Positions 59,655 through 64,000 of a DNA stretch of 64,000 bases are shown in pieces. The notes under the pieces are model-generated. The model did no database searches. It worked only from the letters and a program-made list of their open reading frames with translations, and was not told the DNA's origin. Each line of letters starts with the position of its first letter. Position 1 is the first letter of the stretch. The stretch is from Candidatus Kouleothrix ribensis (lineage in GTDB: Bacteria > Chloroflexota > Chloroflexia > Chloroflexales > Roseiflexaceae), in NCBI GenBank assembly GCA_016722075.1, contig JADKGW010000001.1:1860001-1924000 (forward strand). The letters are read 5' to 3'. The position numbers and the translations under genes were made by a program.

Positions 59655-61241
59655 CTACACGCCGTCGATCTCGCCGACGTGGAAGGGCGCCTTCGGCTCG
59701 ATATAGCCGGTGTCCATCTGGGCCAGCTGGAGCTTGCCGCTGATGTCGTCGTTGACGGCATGCCAGTAGGTGTAGCTCTCGATCACCCAGATGCCGCTCT
59801 CGCGTGTGCCATTGCCCGAGCCCTTCACGCCACCAAACGGCATGTGCGCCTCGGCGCCGGTGGTCGAGTTGTTGATGCTGCTCATGCCGGCCTCGATGCG
59901 CTGTTTGAACTGGTAGGCCCACTCGCGGTTATTGGTATAGCAGGCCGAGCTAAGGCCGTAATCGACACTGTTGGCCGCCTCGATCGCCGCGTCGATGCCA
60001 TTCACGCGCACCAGGTTGATGGTTGGGCCAAACACCTCGCGCTGGAACAACTGCATATCCGGCGTCACCGCATCCCAGATCGTCGGCCAGCCATACAACG
60101 CCGCCGCCGGGTCGCCCTGGAAGCCGGCCGGCTTGCAATCGCGGGTGATGCGGCCCTGGCCATACAGCAGCGTGGCACCGTCGGCGCGGCCCCAGTCGTA
60201 GTGCGCAGCCCAGCTGGTGTAGAAGCGCTCGTTGATGAACGGGCCGTACAGCACATCGGGGTACTTGAGCGGGTCGCCGATCGTGATCGCCTCGGCGGCG
60301 GCCAGGAAGCGGCGCTTGAACTCGTCGTAGATCGGCGCGTCGAGGATGAGGTTGCCGGCGCTGGTGCAGCGCTGGCCGCCGGTGCCGAAGGCGGCCCACA
60401 GCGCGCCGCTCACGGCGTTGTCGAGGTCGGCGTCGGCCATGACGATCAGCGGATTCTTACCGCCCAGCTCGAGCGTCGGGTGCAGCAGGTTGCGCCCGGC
60501 AATCGCGCCGATCTGGCGGCCGACTACGGTGCTGCCGGTGAAGGCGAATTTGTCGAGCCGCTTGCGATTGTGCTCATCGCGCTCGTCGATCATGTCGACC
60601 AGGTGTTGGCCGGCGCTGGCTTGCCCGCCGCCGAACACCACGTTCAGCACGCCGGTAGGCAGGCCGGCCTCCTCGATCAGCTTGGCCAGCGCGTACGACG
60701 CGGCCGGGCAATCCTCCGAGGGTTTCCAGACGATCGTGTTGCCGGTGACGAGCGCGGGGATGATCTTCCAGCTTGGCACGGCGATCGGGAAGTTGCCGGC
60801 GGTGATGATGCCAACCACGCCCAGCGGCCGGCGGTAGGTCATCAGCTCTTTGCGCTGCATCTCCGACGGCACGGTCTGGCCATACAGCCGGCGGCCTTCG
60901 GACTGGAAGAAGTGGCAGGTATCGATCGCCTCCTGCACATCGCCGCGGGCCTCTTTGAGCGTCTTGCCCATCTCGCGGCTCACCAGGCGGCTGAGCGCCT
61001 CTTTCTCACGCTCGATCGCTTTGCCGATCGAGCCGATGATCTGGCCGCGGATCGGCGCGGGCGTGCGGCTCCACTCAGCGCAGGCGCGCCGGGCGGCCAC
61101 ACAGGCTGCGCGCACCTGCTCGCGGCTGGCCTCGGGGAACTCGCCGATCACATCTTCGAGGTTGCTCGAGTTGCGCGATAGAAACGCGGTTGGGCTATCA
61201 ACGGCCTGGCCGCCGATCAGATGCGAAAATCGCCGGGTCAT
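59655..61241 (-). CDS. Aldehyde dehydrogenase family protein
   Basis: A 528-residue NAD(P)-dependent aldehyde dehydrogenase, start MTRRFSHLIGGQAVDSPTAF with AAAGGAG upstream. GNTIVWKPSEDCPAASYALA (cofactor), catalytic Glu in LELGGKNPLIVMADADLD, catalytic Cys in FGTGGQRCTSAGNLILDAPI, and EVFGPTINLVRVNGIDAAIE. It resembles alpha-ketoglutaric/piperideine semialdehyde dehydrogenases. If the YjhG-like dehydratase acts on xylonate, this enzyme could serve the last step, but that is speculative. It converges with the CBS gene, 16 bases apart. Confidence 0.92.
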   Translation of the reverse strand: MTRRFSHLIGGQAVDSPTAFLSRNSSNLEDVIGEFPEASREQVRAACVAARRACAEWSRTPAPIRGQIIGSIGKAIEREKEALSRLVSREMGKTLKEARGDVQEAIDTCHFFQSEGRRLYGQTVPSEMQRKELMTYRRPLGVVGIITAGNFPIAVPSWKIIPALVTGNTIVWKPSEDCPAASYALAKLIEEAGLPTGVLNVVFGGGQASAGQHLVDMIDERDEHNRKRLDKFAFTGSTVVGRQIGAIAGRNLLHPTLELGGKNPLIVMADADLDNAVSGALWAAFGTGGQRCTSAGNLILDAPIYDEFKRRFLAAAEAITIGDPLKYPDVLYGPFINERFYTSWAAHYDWGRADGATLLYGQGRITRDCKPAGFQGDPAAALYGWPTIWDAVTPDMQLFQREVFGPTINLVRVNGIDAAIEAANSVDYGLSSACYTNNREWAYQFKQRIEAGMSSINNSTTGAEAHMPFGGVKGSGNGTRESGIWVIESYTYWHAVNDDISGKLQLAQMDTGYIEPKAPFHVGEIDGV

Positions 61242-61365
61242 ACTAGCTCCTTTGCTATGGCACCACACGCGCCCCGCAGCCGCGCGTATGCGCCGCAGCG
61301 AAGGCGGCATTATCTTACCATAGGCGAGCGGGCTGCCGTTTCACGGCGCTGCGCCAGCAGCCCAA

Positions 61366-63996
61366 TTACGCAACTGCATGGCCCAGGTTGTACACCACCA
61401 GCAGCGGCTGCTTTGCGGTCGACGCGCCGAACACCTGCAGCTGGATGTTGATCTGCGGTGCGCCCTGGTCGGTCGGGTGCTGCTGGCGCTGCCAGTCGTC
61501 GATCGCTTGCGCGAACGGCGCGATAAACGCCGGCACGCGAGCGCCCACGCTGGCCTCGGCCGGCGGCAGCAGGCTGATCGGCAGGGCCACGCGCGGCAGC
61601 GTGCTTGCGCCCGGCAGCAGTGCGTAGGAGTATGCGCTGCTCATGGCTACCTCCACACTGATCTGCCCGTCGCCGCCGGCAAATAGGCCGGCAAAAAATG
61701 CCTCGAGCAGGGCCGCCAGGTTGGCCGGGCCGGCTTCCATATCGCCATGCGTGTCAAGCGAGAAGTCCTGGTAGACCAGGCGCGGGACGATCGGGTCGGC
61801 AAACTTGACCGGCGGTGTCTGGAAGATGAAATCGTGGTTGGTACCTACCTGGCCGATCTGGCTTGTGGGGAACAGGATGCGGTTGCGCTGCACCTGGATC
61901 GACGCCCAGGCATTCTGATGCATCAGCACATCCAGGCCAACCAGCGCGACCGTGCGCGTTGGGATTGCGCTTGCTTTTGCATATGTCAAGTAGGTTGGAG
62001 CTGTGGCCTCCGGTGCGATCAGGCGGTAGCGATAGGCGATGCTGACGTTTGCGGGCGGCGGGCTGACTGGTTCAGCCTGGTAGAGCGCCGGGTCGATCTG
62101 GATCACCACCTCGGGCAGCGTGATCGCGCCGGCGCTGATCGTGTGCGCGGCCGGGTTCCATGTCGCCGGCTGCCGATTGATCGTCAGCTGGATGATCTCG
62201 GCCTGGGCATTACCGTCTTGATCCGGCTGTAGCGCGTACAGAAAGTCGATCTGCACCAGCTCGGGCAGCACGGTCAGGTCGTGGACGTTAGGCACCAGGC
62301 TACCGGCATATGCCGTTGCTATAGCGTTAATATACTCGGCGAAGGCGGCCACGGCCTTCTGCGCGGCTTTAAGCGTGGCCTCGTCCACCGGCTCGGCGCC
62401 GATCTTGGCCAGGTAGCTGCCGAAGTCGCGCTCGATCGCCGGGTAGGCGCCTACCAGCTGCGCCAGCGCGGTGAACAGGTCGGGCTGCGCAGGTTTGTCG
62501 TCGGGGCGCGCTAGCGGCGGCGTGTAGTTCAGGTCGATCTCGATCTGCACCGCGTCTTGCGCCGCCTGCCGATACAGGTAGTCGAAGCTGTAATCCCACT
62601 GGGCCAGCTCAGCCGGGGTTGCCGGCGCGCTGCTGTGGCGCCGGGCCGCCTGCTTCTGTACAGTCGGCGGGCTTGGCAGCGCGCGATTGAGCACCGGGAT
62701 GTTCGCGGCGCCCGCCCCGAGCGGGTACTCGAACGGCCCATTCACAAACGCCAGCCACTGGCTCTGCACATAGCCGGCAATGCCGGGCACACTGGTTCGC
62801 GCGAACTCCAGGTGGCTGATCTTGAGGCGCAGGTCGAGCGGCACAAACGCCTGCTCGGCGATATTCTTGGTGGTGAACACAAACGCCAGCCGCGGCTCGT
62901 AGCTGGTAGTCGCGCCCTTCACGGTCGCGCTAATCGGCCCGAGTGCGATCTTCGTGGGCGAAAGGGTGTAGTTCTGGTTCAGCGCGGCGCCATCGATCGT
63001 GCCAATCGGCTGGCCATACAGGCTCGGCGGCCCGGCCGGCGTGTGGGGCGGCGCGCCCGACACATCGCTCAGCCCAAACACCACCACCGCGCCAGCCGCG
63101 TAGGCCGCGCCGATCTGGTTCAGTAGCTGCTGGCGTAGCTGCTCGCGCGCGGCCCAGGCGGTCGATGCATCGCCGGCACTGGTCGATAGGATCGGCCGCA
63201 CCGTCGCGCTGATGCTATCGGCCAGCGATTGCTTGGCCGCGAGCACTTTGCCCAGGTAGCCGTCTTTGAGCGGGTCGTTGGCGCCTAGCTCTTTGTCGAG
63301 AATAAACGCCGGCGCGGCGTATTCGGCCGCGAGGAAGCGGTCGATCGCGTCGAGGCTGGCCTGGAACCACAGGTTCTGATCGACGCCGGTGAAGCTCGAC
63401 TGAACCGACTGGCCGGTGCTATAGTCGATAATCGTGGCGCTGCGGCTTGTGAGCGATGTGGCGACCGGCAGCGGCGCGTAGTAGCTCGGCGTCGCGCCGA
63501 TCGTGAAGCTGATGCCCTGCCCCGGCGCACTGCCGAAGCGCGCGGCCCACAGCTGCCGGGCGCCGGTTGTGCCGGCCTGGCCGGCCTGCGGCAGCCCGGT
63601 GCCGACCTTCATATACCAGCCGGTGGTTTGGAACACCTGCTCGAACGCGGTTGCGTACTGCGTGTACGCCACGCTGTTGCCGCCGTCGGCCTGCGGCAAC
63701 AGCGGGCTGGTGACCACCAGGCCGTCTGGCAGCGCCGCAACCGCCGGGTCGGTCAGCAAGGCCTGGCGCGCAAACGCGATGCGCACATCCAGCTCGATGA
63801 TCGAGTCGGGCACCAGCGCGTCGAGCGCCACCGGCATGGCCAGCTGGGCTTGCGGCTGCGCCACGGCGATAGCGCCAGGATTCACCAGGGCATGCAGGTA
63901 TTGCACGCACGCGCCGACGAAGCTGCGGATCACGCCGGCCTGGGCTTCACTGAGCTGAAGATCCGGCGCGGCCAGCAATGCGTTATGTACAAACAT
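61366..63996 (-). CDS. Large unknown protein, probably cut by window edge
   Basis: The frame is open from 63996 (MFVHNALLAAPDLQLSEAQA), only 4 bases from the window edge, so the true start probably lies outside. The 876 visible residues show no signal peptide, no membrane segment and no cysteine motif. The sequence is Ala/Gln/Pro-rich with beta-strand-like patterns (QVQRNRILFPTSQIGQVGTN; QPLLVVYNLGHAVA at the end). I recognise no domain. Its size and repetitive hydrophobic strands suggest a structural or surface-associated protein. Confidence 0.6.
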   Translation of the reverse strand: MFVHNALLAAPDLQLSEAQAGVIRSFVGACVQYLHALVNPGAIAVAQPQAQLAMPVALDALVPDSIIELDVRIAFARQALLTDPAVAALPDGLVVTSPLLPQADGGNSVAYTQYATAFEQVFQTTGWYMKVGTGLPQAGQAGTTGARQLWAARFGSAPGQGISFTIGATPSYYAPLPVATSLTSRSATIIDYSTGQSVQSSFTGVDQNLWFQASLDAIDRFLAAEYAAPAFILDKELGANDPLKDGYLGKVLAAKQSLADSISATVRPILSTSAGDASTAWAAREQLRQQLLNQIGAAYAAGAVVVFGLSDVSGAPPHTPAGPPSLYGQPIGTIDGAALNQNYTLSPTKIALGPISATVKGATTSYEPRLAFVFTTKNIAEQAFVPLDLRLKISHLEFARTSVPGIAGYVQSQWLAFVNGPFEYPLGAGAANIPVLNRALPSPPTVQKQAARRHSSAPATPAELAQWDYSFDYLYRQAAQDAVQIEIDLNYTPPLARPDDKPAQPDLFTALAQLVGAYPAIERDFGSYLAKIGAEPVDEATLKAAQKAVAAFAEYINAIATAYAGSLVPNVHDLTVLPELVQIDFLYALQPDQDGNAQAEIIQLTINRQPATWNPAAHTISAGAITLPEVVIQIDPALYQAEPVSPPPANVSIAYRYRLIAPEATAPTYLTYAKASAIPTRTVALVGLDVLMHQNAWASIQVQRNRILFPTSQIGQVGTNHDFIFQTPPVKFADPIVPRLVYQDFSLDTHGDMEAGPANLAALLEAFFAGLFAGGDGQISVEVAMSSAYSYALLPGASTLPRVALPISLLPPAEASVGARVPAFIAPFAQAIDDWQRQQHPTDQGAPQINIQLQVFGASTAKQPLLVVYNLGHAVA

Positions 63997-64000
63997 GGTG

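Noticed and set aside
59679..61181. 500-codon plus-strand frame opposite aldehyde dehydrogenase
   Set aside because: Antisense shadow; the minus strand carries the full catalytic motifs.

Overview
The window is GC-rich, densely coded DNA from a bacterium that looks like a member of Chloroflexota, probably class Chloroflexia (Roseiflexus/Kouleothrix-like). This is an inference from gene content (RHS elements with 'PYAYSLSNP' tips, SBBP-type repeats, many secreted or lipoprotein genes, a YjhG-type dehydratase, IS701/IS630/IS1182 elements) and from composition; no rRNA or other marker gene is present. I found no tRNA, rRNA or CRISPR array.

Left arm (1-16.8 kb): end of an AMIN-like gene, a cysteine-desulfurase-like enzyme, small hypothetical genes, a large secreted PGRP/amidase with PA14, tsaD with two inserts, a phasin/PhaE-like protein with three internal repeats, an aldo/keto reductase convergent with a xylonate-dehydratase-like gene, a GAF/PAS hybrid histidine kinase, an AGE-family epimerase and a CinA-like/nucleotidyltransferase fusion.

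Accessory island (16.8-29.2 kb): the unusual part. It begins with 38-bp and 21-bp tandem repeats, then two truncated IS1182-type transposases flanking RHS tips. Four RHS C-terminal ends are present: an ADP-ribosyltransferase-like tip with an ATGA-overlapping candidate immunity gene; an unknown glycine-rich tip followed by a membrane-anchored candidate immunity gene; a DRxH nuclease tip; and a Rossmann/methyltransferase-like tip. A SUKH-type immunity gene lies beyond two insertion sequences. An IS4-type, an IS701-type and an IS630-type element interrupt the cluster, followed by an SBBP-repeat pseudogene and a 171-bp direct repeat. The AT-richer 24-28 kb part looks recently acquired.

Right arm (29.2-64 kb): secreted and lipoprotein genes (esterase, BNR propeller, GH-A clan hydrolase), RDD protein, histidine phosphatase, nucleotidyltransferase, ECF sigma factor, two tandem peptide-binding lipoproteins facing a two-component system across a region with repeated TGTAAAGTAT boxes, a RidA-deacetylase-SDR cassette, two half-size heme-copper-oxidase-like membrane proteins, a split histidine kinase/receiver/REC-wHTH group, lactate dehydrogenase, a thioredoxin-reductase-like flavoprotein without its cysteines, a CBS protein, an aldehyde dehydrogenase and a large unknown protein cut by the window edge.

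Across the window, intergenic spaces carry a dispersed ~45-bp box, usually near hairpins, and promoter-like sites often read TGCTATAMT. Several genes without a Shine-Dalgarno sequence have this box 6-7 bases before the start codon, suggesting leaderless transcripts.
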